Shown here: piece after piece, positions 1-8,324 of the stretch
Layout: each line of letters begins with the position of its first letter
Position numbering within the stretch: the stretch's first letter is position 1
From: Actinomycetospora lutea
GTDB lineage: Bacteria; Actinomycetota; Actinomycetes; Mycobacteriales; Pseudonocardiaceae
Length of the DNA stretch: 64,000 nt
NCBI RefSeq assembly: GCF_028737205.1
Contig: NZ_JAQZAL010000004.1
Coordinates: forward strand, 124,001 to 188,000
Direction of reading: 5' to 3'
Position numbers and translations under genes: made by a program
Notes under the pieces: generated by a model
What the model saw: only the letters and a program-made list of their open reading frames with translations
Told to the model about the DNA's origin: nothing
The model's database searches: none

Positions 1-163
1 CCGAGAACTTGAGCGGCTTGGCCCAGAGGGGCTGGCCGCCGAGGAGACGGGGGTCGAGGACCAGCCCGGCGACGCACACGACCGCGAGCGCGGCCATGGC
101 GACACAGAACGCGGCGAGGGACCGTGACTCCCTCGCCATCGAGCGGATAGTGACGCTGTCCAT
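1..163 (-). CDS. Membrane protein of unknown function (N-terminal part, gene runs off the window)
   Basis: Reading leftwards from an ATG at 163, the frame stays open to the window edge and gives 54 residues. A short basic start is followed by a hydrophobic helix (about residues 18-37, rich in Ala, Val, Leu and Cys) and then by the segment [12 protein letters not shown]-x-KPLKF segment just after the first helix occurs in a family of small multi-pass membrane proteins, but I cannot name a function. The gene is divergent from the MerR-type regulator, and an inverted repeat lies between the two, so it is a likely target of that regulator (inference). Confidence 0.6.
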   Translation of the reverse strand, partial: MDSVTIRSMARESRSLAAFCVAMAALAVVCVAGLVLDPRLLGGQPLWAKPLKFS

Positions 164-185
164 GAGTGGAGAGTAGAACTATCCG
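144..185. promoter_or_regulatory. Inverted repeat between divergent genes (operator candidate)
   Basis: The 8-bp arms CGGATAGT (144-151) and ACTATCCG (178-185) are perfect reverse complements with centres 34 bp apart. They flank the start of the leftward membrane gene and the leader of the rightward MerR gene. This placement fits an operator bound by the neighbouring regulator; that is inference. Confidence 0.45.
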
Positions 186-210
186 TCCAGGGTGTCCAGA
201 GGGGAGAGCG

Positions 211-861
211 ATGCGGATCGGGGACCTGAGCCGCCGGACGGGCGTGAGCGTCGCGTCCATCAAGTACTACCTGCGCGAGGGCCTGCTCCCGCCCGGCGAG
301 CTGACCAGCCCGAACCAGGCGCGCTACGGCGAGGAACACGTGCGACGGCTGCGTCTCATCCGCGCCCTGGTCGACGTCGGCGGGCTCTCCATCGCCGGCA
401 CCCGCGACGTCCTGGCCGCCGTCGACGCCGACGACGTCGCGCTGCACCACGTGCTCGGCGCGACCCAGAAGGCGCTGCTCGGGACGCCCGTGGTCGCCGA
501 CGACGACGAGGCCGCCCGGGCGGCCAAGCTCCTCGACGACCTCGTCGAGCGCCGCGGCTGGCACGTCACGGAGACGAACCCGGGACGGCCCGCGGCGATC
601 GAGATCCTGGCGACGAGCGAGCGGCTGGGCACCGAGGTGCTCACCCGGCTGCTCGACACCTACGCCGAGGCGCTCGAACCGCTGGCCACCGCCGAGGTCG
701 GCGCCGTCGTCGCGCGCGGCGAGCGGTCCGACGTCGTGGAGAGCGCCGTGCTCGGCACCGTGCTGGGCGCCGGCCTGTTCTCGGCGCTGCGCACGATGGC
801 CCACGAGTCGGCGTCGTCGCGGCTCGACGCCGGTCCGGCGGCCGGGCCGGAGGAGGGATAG
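211..861 (+). CDS. MerR-family transcriptional regulator
   Basis: A 216-residue protein with an N-terminal winged-helix MerR domain: MRIGDLSRRTGVSVASIKYY followed by an LREGLLPPGE turn, within about residues 1-70. The C-terminal part is helical, has no cysteine cluster or obvious metal site, and probably forms the dimer and ligand-sensing region. I chose ATG 211 because GGGGAGAG lies just upstream and the MerR fold starts there; an in-frame GTG at 166 would add a tail with no homology. The F420-type oxidoreductase begins 10 bases after the stop, so the two are probably co-transcribed. The inducer is unknown. Confidence 0.85.
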   Translation: MRIGDLSRRTGVSVASIKYYLREGLLPPGELTSPNQARYGEEHVRRLRLIRALVDVGGLSIAGTRDVLAAVDADDVALHHVLGATQKALLGTPVVADDDEAARAAKLLDDLVERRGWHVTETNPGRPAAIEILATSERLGTEVLTRLLDTYAEALEPLATAEVGAVVARGERSDVVESAVLGTVLGAGLFSALRTMAHESASSRLDAGPAAGPEEG

Positions 862-871
862 CGTCGCGGCC

Positions 872-1777
872 GTGGCCGCACAGATCGACTTCCCGTCCCG
901 CATCGGCGTCTGGTGGACCAGCGACACCTGGTCGATCCAGGACGCGCAGCAGGCCGCCCGCGACATCGAGGCGATGGGCTACGGCTCACTGTTCTACGGC
1001 GAGGCCTACGGCAAGGAGACGCTGACCCAGGCGGGCGCGTTCCTCGCCGCCACCGAGCGGCTCGTCGTCGGCACCGGCATCGCCAACATCCACGCGCGCG
1101 ACCCGATCGCCGCGGAGAGCGGCGGGCGCACGCTGACCGCGCTGCACCCGGGTCGCTTCGTCCTCGGGCTCGGCGTGAGCCACGCGCCGCTGGTCGAGCG
1201 CGGACGCGGCGGCACGTACGAGAAGCCGCTGGCGACGATGCGCGACTACCTGCAGCGGATGGCCGCGGTGCCCGAGCAGATCGAGCCCGGTGCCGGCCGC
1301 CCGGCCCGCCTGGTCGCCGCGCTCGGCCCGAAGATGATCGAACTCGCGGGCGCCGAGACCGACGGCGTGCACCCCTACCTCGTCACCCCCGAGCAGACGC
1401 GGGTGACGCGCGAGGCCCTCGGCGCCGACAAGTGGGTCGTGTCCGAGCAGGCCGTGGCGGTCGGGGGCGACGAGGACGACGCGATGCGCCGCGCCCACGC
1501 CCACCTCGAGATCTACTCGGGCCTGCCGAACTACCGGAACTCCTGGCTGCGCCAGGGCTTCGACGAGTCCGACATGCCGCGCGGCGGCTCCGACCGGCTC
1601 AAGAAGGCCCTGGTCGGGATGGGCGACATCGACACGATCGCCGCGTCGGTGACCGCGCACCTCGACGCGGGCGCCGACCACGTCCTCGTCCAGGCGCTCG
1701 GCGACGGTCCGGGCGGGGGTGTCGCAGCCGACCCCCGCGAGCACCTCCGCGAGCTGGCCGCCGCCCTGGGTATGTGA
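872..1777 (+). CDS. F420-dependent LLM-class oxidoreductase (luciferase-like fold)
   Basis: A 301-residue protein of the bacterial luciferase-like TIM-barrel family. Visible marks are the first strand RIGVWWTSDTW, the AQQAARDIEAMGYGSLFYGE segment, TGIANIHARDP, and HPGRFVLGLGVSHAPL. The subgroup in actinobacteria normally uses reduced F420 to reduce or oxidise small organic substrates in the cytosol; the substrate cannot be told here. The start is GTG at 872, 10 bases behind the MerR gene, which suggests joint expression and possible control by that regulator. The TGA stop lies inside the palindrome at 1774-1813. Confidence 0.85.
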   Translation: MAAQIDFPSRIGVWWTSDTWSIQDAQQAARDIEAMGYGSLFYGEAYGKETLTQAGAFLAATERLVVGTGIANIHARDPIAAESGGRTLTALHPGRFVLGLGVSHAPLVERGRGGTYEKPLATMRDYLQRMAAVPEQIEPGAGRPARLVAALGPKMIELAGAETDGVHPYLVTPEQTRVTREALGADKWVVSEQAVAVGGDEDDAMRRAHAHLEIYSGLPNYRNSWLRQGFDESDMPRGGSDRLKKALVGMGDIDTIAASVTAHLDAGADHVLVQALGDGPGGGVAADPREHLRELAAALGM

Positions 1778-1813
1778 GCGAACTTCGGTGCTATAGCCCC
1801 GAAGTTCACTCAC
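1774..1813. terminator. 40-nt palindrome, bidirectional terminator between convergent genes
   Basis: The outer arms GTGAG and CTCAC and the inner arms GAACTTCGG and CCGAAGTTC pair around a loop with TATA at its centre. The element lies between two convergent genes and contains the stop of the left one and the last codons of the right one. It has the same length and the same GTGAGC...CTCAC edges as the palindrome at 35245-35284, so both may belong to one repeat family. Confidence 0.7.
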
Positions 1814-2216
1814 GGAGATCCGTGCGGATCGGGTGGCCCGGGGGGATCTCGACGAGGACGATCGCGCGGCCGTCGGGGTCGGCGATCCAGCACTCGTCGA
1901 GGCCCCACGGCTCACGTCGCGGCTCGCGCGTCACCCTCACGCCCCGCTCCCGGACCTCGGCGACCGCGTCCGGCAGCGAGCGCACCTGGAGCCACAGCGC
2001 ATCCCCCTCGGGTCGAGCTCCGCTGCGCTCCGTCTCCCCGTCGCCCGTCGCGACCGCACCCGACTTGGAGACCTCCAGGTAACCGGTGCCCAGGAAGAAC
2101 ACCACGCCGCCGGGGAACTCGCGCGCGACCGCGAGCCCGAGCGTCTCGGCGTAGAACCGTTGCGACACCTCCCAGTCGTGGGGGCGCACGAGGATGCGGC
2201 TCGACAGGATCTCCAC
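1806..2216 (-). CDS. VOC-family (glyoxalase/dioxygenase fold) protein
   Basis: About 136 residues with the paired beta-alpha-beta-beta-beta modules of the vicinal-oxygen-chelate fold. The first module holds SSRILVRPHDWEVSQRFYAE and the second ends in GLDECWIADPDGRAIVLVE. The second metal-ligand Glu (VLVE) is visible, while the His ligand of module one is not obvious, so enzymatic activity is uncertain. I start at GTG 2216 because GGAGGG lies six bases upstream; a GTG at 2234 is the alternative. The gene converges on the F420 oxidoreductase across the shared palindrome and is divergent from the MFS gene. Confidence 0.75.
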   Translation of the reverse strand: MEILSSRILVRPHDWEVSQRFYAETLGLAVAREFPGGVVFFLGTGYLEVSKSGAVATGDGETERSGARPEGDALWLQVRSLPDAVAEVRERGVRVTREPRREPWGLDECWIADPDGRAIVLVEIPPGHPIRTDLRE

Positions 2217-2275
2217 GCTCGTTCCCTCCGTCACGCGTCACGGTTCGGCGCCCGGACGGGGGGAAACTCGTCCAG

Positions 2276-4012
2276 GTGAGTTCCCCCGAGCCCGATCCCC
2301 GGCGCTGGCACGCCCTCGCGGTGTGCCTCATCGCCGGGTTCATGACGCTGCTCGACGTCAGCATCGTCAACGTCGCCCTCCCCTCCATGCAGCGGGGCAT
2401 CGGCGCGTCGTCGGCGGAGCTGAGCTGGGTCGTGTCGGGCTACGCGCTGACCTTCGGGCTCGTGCTCGTCGCGTCGGGGCGGCTCGGCGACGACCGCGGG
2501 CGCAAGAAGATGTTCATGATCTCGCTGGCGCTGTTCACCCTGACCAGCGTCGCGGCCGGCCTGGCGCCGAACGCCGCGTCGCTCGTGGTCTTCCGCCTGC
2601 TGCAGGGCGCGGCCGGCGGCATGCTCAACCCGCAGGTCATCGGCTTCATCCAGCAGCTGTTCACCGGCCGCGAGCGCGGCCGCGCGTTCGGCCTGTTCGG
2701 CGCGGCGATCGGCATCTCCACGGCCATCGGCCCGCTGCTCGGCGGCCTGCTGCTCGAGTGGGGCGGGGCGACCGACGGCTGGCGCTGGGTCTTCTACGTC
2801 AACGTGCCGATCGGGATCGCCGCGCTCGTCCTCGGTGCCCGCCTGCTGCCGCGCGATGCGGCGACCGCGGGCGAGAAGCGTCCCCTCGACGCGATCGGCG
2901 CGGTGCTGCTCGGCGGCGCCGTCGTCGCCGTCATGGTCCCCCTCGTGCTCTCCGAGCGGGACCCGGCGAGCGCGCCCTGGTGGCTGCTCGCGGCCGCCGT
3001 CGTCCTGCTCGTCGTGTTCGTGCTCTGGGAGCGCCGCGCGCGCCGGCGCCACGGGCACCCGCTGGTGAACTTCCGGCTGCTGCGCACCCGCAGCTACGCG
3101 CTCGGCACCTCGCTGGGCCTGCTCTACTTCGCCGGCTTCACCGCGATCTTCTTCGTCGTCACGCTCTTCCTGCAGAACGGGCGCGGCTACACCCCGCTCG
3201 AGGCCGGGCTCGCCCTGACCCCGTTCGCGCTCGGCTCGGCGGTCTCGTCGGCGATCGGCGGGCGGCTCGTGTCCCGGCTGGGCAAGCCGCTGGTGGTCGG
3301 CGGGCTCGTCCTCGTCGCGCTGGGCCTCATCGCCGTCGACGTCGTGCTGCGCCTCGACCCCGAGCAGGTCGGCTGGGCGATCGCCGCCCCGCTGCTGCTC
3401 GCCGGCGTCGGCAGCGGCTTCGTCATCGCGCCCAACCAGACGCTCGCGCTCGAGGAGGTCCCGCCCCGCGAGGGCGGCACCGCGGCCGGCGTCCTGCAGA
3501 CCGGCCAGCGCGTCGGGTCGGCGGTCGGCATCTCCGCGGTGGGCGCCGTGTTCTTCGGCCAGCTCACCAGCACCGGCGGCGACTGGGCGCTCGCGATCAG
3601 CCGCGGCCTCGTCGGCGCCGTCGCGTTCGTCGTGCTCGCGCTGGCCCTCGGGCTGGTCGACCTGCTGCTCGGCCGCCGCCGGGCCGCGCGGGGGATGCCC
3701 CCGCCGGCGACGAGCACGACCGCGCAGGGCCATGAGCCCGCGGGTCTCGTCGGCCGGGTCACCGACACGGCCGGCGGGGGTGTCGGCGGGGCCACGCTGA
3801 CCCTGGTCGACCCCGACGGGCACGAGGCCGCGACGGTGAGCGCCGGCCCCGACGGCGGCTTCCGGCTCGCCCCGCCCGCCGCGGGCCGCTTCCAGCTGGT
3901 CACGCGTGCGGACGGCCACCGCCCGGCGGTGGCGTGGGTCGACGTGCCCGGCGACGCGGAGGCCGTGCGCGACGTGGTGCTCGACGTCGCGGAGCGATCA
4001 CCGGCGGGTTGA
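2276..4012 (+). CDS. MFS multidrug exporter (DHA2/EmrB-QacA type) with fused C-terminal carboxypeptidase-regulatory-like domain
   Basis: A 578-residue inner-membrane drug:proton antiporter. Residues 1-475 form the multi-helix MFS core, with motif A as GRLGDDRGRKKMF after helix 2 and the antiporter motif region around AIGISTAIGPLLGG. After helix 14 a proline/threonine linker leads to about 85 residues (AGLVGRVTDTAGGGVGGATL ... VDVPGDAEAVRDVVLDV). This tail has the look of a carboxypeptidase-D regulatory-like beta-sandwich, which is unusual on a transporter. The start is GTG with GGGGGGAAA upstream. The regulator and substrate are unknown. Confidence 0.88.
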   Translation: MSSPEPDPRRWHALAVCLIAGFMTLLDVSIVNVALPSMQRGIGASSAELSWVVSGYALTFGLVLVASGRLGDDRGRKKMFMISLALFTLTSVAAGLAPNAASLVVFRLLQGAAGGMLNPQVIGFIQQLFTGRERGRAFGLFGAAIGISTAIGPLLGGLLLEWGGATDGWRWVFYVNVPIGIAALVLGARLLPRDAATAGEKRPLDAIGAVLLGGAVVAVMVPLVLSERDPASAPWWLLAAAVVLLVVFVLWERRARRRHGHPLVNFRLLRTRSYALGTSLGLLYFAGFTAIFFVVTLFLQNGRGYTPLEAGLALTPFALGSAVSSAIGGRLVSRLGKPLVVGGLVLVALGLIAVDVVLRLDPEQVGWAIAAPLLLAGVGSGFVIAPNQTLALEEVPPREGGTAAGVLQTGQRVGSAVGISAVGAVFFGQLTSTGGDWALAISRGLVGAVAFVVLALALGLVDLLLGRRRAARGMPPPATSTTAQGHEPAGLVGRVTDTAGGGVGGATLTLVDPDGHEAATVSAGPDGGFRLAPPAAGRFQLVTRADGHRPAVAWVDVPGDAEAVRDVVLDVAERSPAG

Positions 4013-4032
4013 CCTCCCGATACCGCGGGTAC
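4007..4032 (+). promoter_or_regulatory. Possible stress-sigma (SigB-type) promoter
   Basis: GGTTGA (4007-4012), a 14-bp spacer and GGGTAC (4027-4032) resemble the SigB-class consensus GTTT-N14-GGGTA. The site lies about 50 bases before the CsbD gene, a family often controlled by that sigma factor. The -35 match is partial, so this is a suggestion only. Confidence 0.35.
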
Positions 4033-4080
4033 CTGGCTCTCTGCGAGGCGCCCAGCACGGAGCGCCGGGAGGAGGCCCGC

Positions 4081-4254
4081 ATGTCGAGCGAGAAGAAGAC
4101 CGACAACAAGATCCAGGAGTACAAGGGCAAGGTCAAGGAGACGGTCGGGAAGACCGTCGGCAACGAGAGCCTCGAGGCCGAGGGCAAGAAGGACCAGACC
4201 GCCGGCAGCCTCAAGAACGCCGGCGAGAAGGTCAAGGACGCCTTCCGCGACTGA
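4081..4254 (+). CDS. CsbD-family stress protein
   Basis: A 57-residue, highly charged, helical protein. It contains the family pattern NKIQEYKGKVKETVGK ... EAEGKKDQTAGSLKNAGEKVKDAF, two amphipathic repeats that are mostly unstructured in solution. CsbD proteins accumulate in stationary phase and under envelope or osmotic stress; no molecular role is firmly known. ATG 4081 is preceded by GGGAGGAGG, so longer in-frame extensions upstream are unlikely. The stop is followed after about 30 bases by the end of the convergent transporter gene. Confidence 0.9.
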   Translation: MSSEKKTDNKIQEYKGKVKETVGKTVGNESLEAEGKKDQTAGSLKNAGEKVKDAFRD

Positions 4255-4284
4255 CCTGCCCGACGCCGGCGCGCCGCCGCCCGC

Positions 4285-5145
4285 TCAGAGTCTCTTGAGC
4301 GGCGGCGGCGCGACGCCGTCGTCACCCGACAGCGACGCCTGGGCGGGCGAGCGGGCCAGCACGACGACCCCGCCCAGCGCGAGCACGAGCCCCGCCACGA
4401 ACCACGGCACCCCGCCCGGGCGGACGCCGTCGCCCAGCGCGACGAGCCCGATCAGCCCCGGCACGAGGGTCTCGGTGACGGCGAGCACCGCCACCACCGG
4501 CCCGACCGCGCCGCGTCCCAGCGCCACCGTGTACAGCGCGAGGCCCAGGACGGCGAAGCCGAGCAGCGCCCACACCACCGGGTCGGTCAGGGCGTTGCGG
4601 GCCATCTCGCCCAGCGGCCCCTCCAGGTCGACCATCCGCACCGCCACCGCGGTGCCCCCGAACGCGAGCCCGGAGAGGAACGACAGGAGCATCGCGCGGC
4701 GGCTGCGGAAGGCGATGGGCACCGACACCACGAGCAGGACGCCGAACGTGACGCAGAGCGCGACGACCCCCGCGGTCGACGGGGACAGCAGCACGTCCTC
4801 GACGCTCGCGCTCGCCACGATCAGCGCCAGCCCGACGACGTTGGCGGCGGCCGCGGCGAGGTCGATCCGGCGCAGCGGCGTGTCGAACACCCAGTGCGAC
4901 GCCACCACCGTGATCCCGACCTGCCCGGCGACGATGGCCTGCACCGCGACGATCGGCATGTACCGCAGCGCGAGCACGGTGAGCACCCAGCCGCCGATGT
5001 CGAGGGCGAGCCCGGAGAGGTACATGGGGTGCAGCACCACCGCCGCCGCCCGTGTGGCGCGACGGGCGGCACTCGCCTCGAGGAGCGCGGCACCGGCGTT
5101 GGCGCCCGCCGCGGCCAGCGCGGCGAGCAGCCCCAGGAGCAGCAC
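4285..5145 (-). CDS. DMT-superfamily (EamA-like) membrane transporter
   Basis: About 286 residues with nine to ten hydrophobic helices and almost no soluble loop, in the pattern of the drug/metabolite transporter superfamily. Visible helices include VLLLGLLAALAAAGANAG, MPIVAVQAIVAGQVGITVV and WFVAGLVLALGGVVVLA. The helix-5/6 region GVVALCVTFGVLLVVSVPIA marks the turn between the two inverted halves. GTG 5145 follows a CAGACT -10-like box; GTG 5181 is an alternative start that adds 12 residues. The gene is divergent from the PAP2 gene with about 85 bases between them. The substrate is unknown. Confidence 0.75.
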   Translation of the reverse strand: MLLLGLLAALAAAGANAGAALLEASAARRATRAAAVVLHPMYLSGLALDIGGWVLTVLALRYMPIVAVQAIVAGQVGITVVASHWVFDTPLRRIDLAAAAANVVGLALIVASASVEDVLLSPSTAGVVALCVTFGVLLVVSVPIAFRSRRAMLLSFLSGLAFGGTAVAVRMVDLEGPLGEMARNALTDPVVWALLGFAVLGLALYTVALGRGAVGPVVAVLAVTETLVPGLIGLVALGDGVRPGGVPWFVAGLVLALGGVVVLARSPAQASLSGDDGVAPPPLKRL

Positions 5146-5229
5146 TCGACCAGTCTGCCCCGGGATGATCGGGGCAGGCACCGCGGAGCCCGGCGCGTCG
5201 CCGTCTCCCGTCCACCGCAGGAGGAATCC

Positions 5230-6042
5230 GTGGCCCTCGACGCCACCGCCGTGACGCTGCTGGTCCTCGGGGCCCTGATTGGGATCGCGGTCATCGCCGA
5301 CAGGGTGGCCGGCGGCGCGCTGGCGGCCGTGCCCGGCGCGGTGCGCGACACCGGGATCGTCGCGGTGCTCGTCCTCTCCGCCGGCGTGGTGTTCACGCTG
5401 GTCGCCACGGACGAGGCCCTCGCGGACGCGGACGCGCCGGTGCTCGGGTGGGTCCTCGGGATCCGGTCACCGGGCCTGACCGACGCCGCCGAGGCCGTCT
5501 CGCTCGTCGGCGGCACGGTCGGCACCGGCGGGCTCGCGGTCGTGTCGGCGGTCGTGCTGTTCGCCCGCGGCCACCGTCGCACCGCGGTGATCTGGGTGCT
5601 CGGCGTCCTGGCCGGCGCGCTGGCGATCCGGCTGGTCAAGGTGGCCGTCGAGCGCCCGCGCCCGCCCGAGGCCCTCCGGCTCGCCGAGGAGACGACGGCC
5701 TCGCTGCCCTCCGGCCACGCGCTGATGGCCGCGCTGGGCCTCACGCTGACGGCGGCCGCGGTGGTCGCCCTGGCCGTCGGCACGCCCCGCGCGCGCCTCG
5801 TGCGGGGCGTCGTCGTCGTGCTCGCGGTGGTCGGCGCGCTGCTCGTCGGGGCGAGCCGTGTCTACCTCGGCGTCCACTGGACCACCGACGTGCTCGCCGG
5901 CTGGTTCCTCGGCGCCGCGCTGGCCACCACGTGCCTCACGCTCGCGCGCGTGCTCGACGCGCGCGTCCGGCTCGGCGACGCCCCCGACCCCGCTCCGGAG
6001 CCGTCGCGAGATTGTCCGGACGCGACTCAGTCGGCGGAGTGA
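5230..6042 (+). CDS. PAP2-family membrane phosphatase
   Basis: A 270-residue protein with six predicted transmembrane helices and the three phosphatase signatures in order: KVAVERPRP (KxxxxxxRP), LPSGHA (PSGH) and SRVYLGVHWTTDV (SRxxxxxHxxxD). This family removes phosphate from lipid phosphates such as phosphatidic acid or undecaprenyl pyrophosphate at the outer membrane face. GTG 5230 sits seven bases behind AGGAGGA, which settles the start although the frame is open further upstream. The acidic Pro-rich tail (DPAPEPSRDCPDATQSAE) is probably cytosolic. Confidence 0.9.
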   Translation: MALDATAVTLLVLGALIGIAVIADRVAGGALAAVPGAVRDTGIVAVLVLSAGVVFTLVATDEALADADAPVLGWVLGIRSPGLTDAAEAVSLVGGTVGTGGLAVVSAVVLFARGHRRTAVIWVLGVLAGALAIRLVKVAVERPRPPEALRLAEETTASLPSGHALMAALGLTLTAAAVVALAVGTPRARLVRGVVVVLAVVGALLVGASRVYLGVHWTTDVLAGWFLGAALATTCLTLARVLDARVRLGDAPDPAPEPSRDCPDATQSAE

Positions 6043-6151
6043 CGGTCTCGGGTGGTCAGGCCACGTCGTGAACACTCAACGGCGCGCGATTGCTCCGTCC
6101 GAGATGATCTGCCTACGCTTGTCTCGTCCGCGCGGGTGAACGAGGTGAGCC

Positions 6152-7414
6152 GTGGTTGCCGTACCGCTGCTCGTGCTGGGTGCCCGGTTCGCCGGGCTCA
6201 CCACGGCGCTCTTCCTCGCCCACCAGGGCTTCCCCGTCCACGTCATCGACCGTGACCGGCCCGGGGACGTCGACCGGGGCCTGGCGGTCCTGACCCCCGC
6301 CGCGCTGCGGGAGCTCGCCGCCCTCGGGCTGGCCGACCCCCTCGCGGCGCAGGCGTGGGAGCCGCGCCGCCTCGCCCACGCCGACGCGGACACCGGCGCG
6401 GTGCTCCGGGTCGCCGACCTGGGCCCCGTGGTGCGCGCCCGGTTCGGCCGGCCCTACCTGCTCGCCCCGCACGGCGTGCTGCGGGCGCTGCTGGTGGCGG
6501 CGTGCGCGGCGGACGAGATGGTCACCGTCACCTACGGGCGCAGCGCCACGTCCGTCGAGGACCTGGGCGACGCGGTGCTCGTCACCGACGACGCGGGCGG
6601 GCGCCACCGCGCCGAGGCGGTGATCGGCGCCGACGGCGCGGGCAGCCGGGTGCGCGCCCACCTCGGCGGCGGCCACGCGCTCTCCAGCCCCTACCTCGTG
6701 CACCGCGGGCCCGGTCCGGCGCCGCCCGACGACGTGCTGCGCCTCTGGTCGTCGCCGACGCTGCACGTCACGCAGTCGGCGGTCGCGGGCGGCGGCGGGG
6801 AGGTCTCGATGACCGTGCGCGTCGACGCCCTCGAGGACATGCACCGCGACGGCGTCGCCGCCGTCGTCGCCCGCCTGCTCGCGAGCGCCGCCCCGGAGGT
6901 CCGCGCGGCGGTCGGTGACGCCGTCGTGGCGTCGCCCTCGCGCGTCCACCGCCACCACGCCCCGCTCGAGCGCGGCGCCCGGCACCGGCTGACCGTCGTC
7001 GGCGGGGCGGCCCAGCCGATGCTGCCGCACACGGCGCAGGCGGTGGCGCTGGAGATCCTCGACGCTGCGACGCTCGGCCGCGCCTTCGACCACGCCGACG
7101 GGCGGATCGTGCCCGCGCTGGAGGAGTACGCCTCCGTCCGCGCGCACCCCCGGGCCGCGGTCGCCCGCCGGGCCCACGACTTCGCGGCCCTCTGCCACGC
7201 CGACGGGCTCGTGCGCCGGATGCGCGACCGGCTCTGGCGCACCACCTCCGTCGACGCGACCGCGGCGATCGTCGACGCCATTCGGGGCCCGTCCCCGGGC
7301 AGCCCGCCCGGGGCGTACGGGCACCGCCCCGGCCTCGTCGAGCCCGTCGTCCCGCCGGCTCCCGGGCCCTCGCCCCCGGGACCGCACGGCCCCGCCGGAC
7401 CCATCGCCGGCTGA
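6152..7414 (+). CDS. FAD-dependent monooxygenase-like protein with degenerate flavin motifs
   Basis: A 420-residue protein with the overall plan of the p-hydroxybenzoate-hydroxylase family: an N-terminal Rossmann strand (VAVPLLVLGARFAGLTTALF), a DRD acidic end to strand two, and the middle DG motif (AVIGADGAGSRVR). Two cofactor motifs are altered. GxGxxG reads GARFAG, and the GDAAH motif that contacts the ribityl chain reads GGAAQ. The C-terminus is a Pro/Gly-rich tail of about 45 residues. It may bind FAD weakly or have been repurposed. GTG 6152 is the first start in frame, with GAGGTG before it. The hydrolase gene downstream starts 34 bases later. Confidence 0.7.
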   Translation: MVAVPLLVLGARFAGLTTALFLAHQGFPVHVIDRDRPGDVDRGLAVLTPAALRELAALGLADPLAAQAWEPRRLAHADADTGAVLRVADLGPVVRARFGRPYLLAPHGVLRALLVAACAADEMVTVTYGRSATSVEDLGDAVLVTDDAGGRHRAEAVIGADGAGSRVRAHLGGGHALSSPYLVHRGPGPAPPDDVLRLWSSPTLHVTQSAVAGGGGEVSMTVRVDALEDMHRDGVAAVVARLLASAAPEVRAAVGDAVVASPSRVHRHHAPLERGARHRLTVVGGAAQPMLPHTAQAVALEILDAATLGRAFDHADGRIVPALEEYASVRAHPRAAVARRAHDFAALCHADGLVRRMRDRLWRTTSVDATAAIVDAIRGPSPGSPPGAYGHRPGLVEPVVPPAPGPSPPGPHGPAGPIAG

Positions 7415-7448
7415 CATCCCGCCGGCCGCGCGGGCAGGATGCGCGCCC

Positions 7449-8324
7449 GTGACTGCTGCGCCCGGCCCCGCCCTCACTCCCGACACCGTCGTCGCCAACG
7501 GGGTCCGGCTCCACTACCGCCACGGGGGCTCCGGCCCGCCCGTGGTGCTGCTGCACGGCTGGCCGCAGACGGGGCACTGCTGGCGCCACGTCGCCGGCCC
7601 GCTCGCGGCGGACCACACCGTGATCGTCCCGGACCTGCGCGGCTACGGCGCCAGCGACAAGCCCACCGGCGGCATGGACAAGCGCACGATGGCCGCCGAC
7701 GTGTCCGCGCTGGTCCGGGGCCTCGGCCACGACCGGGTCGCCGTCGTCGGGCACGACCGCGGCGGGCGCGTCGCGCACCGCTGGGCCCTCGACCGGCCCG
7801 AGGAGGTCACGCGGTTCGCGGTCCTCGACATCGCGCCGACCCGCGCCACCTGGCAGCGCATGGACGCCGCGCTCGGCGCCAAGTACTGGCACTGGCTGTT
7901 CCACCTCCAGCCCGACCTGCCCGAGCGGCTTGCCGGCGCCGACGTCGAGGGCTACCTGCGCTACTTCCTCGAGAAGTGGACCTACGCCCGCGAGGGCCTC
8001 GAGCCCGCGGCGATCGCGGAGTACGTCCGCGCCTTCTCCCAGCCCGGCGCGCTGCGCTGCGGGTTCGACGACTACCGCGCCCACCCCGTCGACGCCGAGC
8101 ACGACGAGGCCGACTTCTCGGCCGGCCGGCGCGTCACCCAGCCGCTGCTCGCGCTGTGGGGCGCCGAGGGCGTCATGGGACAGACGTTGCCGATGCTCGA
8201 CCTGTGGCGCGAGTACGCCGACGACGTGCGGGGCCGGGCCATCGAGCGGTGCGCCCACTTCGTCCCCGAGGAACGGCCCGAGGAGGTGCTCGACGAGTTG
8301 CGGACGTTCCTCGCGGAGGCATAG
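7449..8324 (+). CDS. Alpha/beta hydrolase, haloacetate dehalogenase/epoxide hydrolase type
   Basis: A 291-residue cytosolic enzyme of the alpha/beta-hydrolase fold. It has the oxyanion-hole strand LLHGWPQTGHCW and the nucleophile elbow GHDRGG, with Asp as nucleophile, which is typical of epoxide hydrolases and fluoroacetate/haloacetate dehalogenases and not of esterases. The cap region carries YLRYFLEKWTY. The late catalytic His is probably in CAHFVPEERPEE. The Asp-elbow followed by Arg resembles the dehalogenase branch, but the substrate is not provable from sequence. The stop codon overlaps the GTG of the next gene (TAGTG), so the two are translationally coupled. Confidence 0.82.
   Translation: MTAAPGPALTPDTVVANGVRLHYRHGGSGPPVVLLHGWPQTGHCWRHVAGPLAADHTVIVPDLRGYGASDKPTGGMDKRTMAADVSALVRGLGHDRVAVVGHDRGGRVAHRWALDRPEEVTRFAVLDIAPTRATWQRMDAALGAKYWHWLFHLQPDLPERLAGADVEGYLRYFLEKWTYAREGLEPAAIAEYVRAFSQPGALRCGFDDYRAHPVDAEHDEADFSAGRRVTQPLLALWGAEGVMGQTLPMLDLWREYADDVRGRAIERCAHFVPEERPEEVLDELRTFLAEA

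Noticed and set aside
2231-3919. A 562-codon open frame opposite the MFS exporter
   Set aside because: Composition is an Arg/Ala/Glu/Asp shadow of the third-position GC bias of the exporter gene; there is no fold or start signal.
3934-4080. N-terminal extension of the CsbD protein by 49 codons
   Set aside because: The extension overlaps the exporter gene, is Arg/Gly noise, and the internal ATG 4081 has a strong ribosome-binding site.
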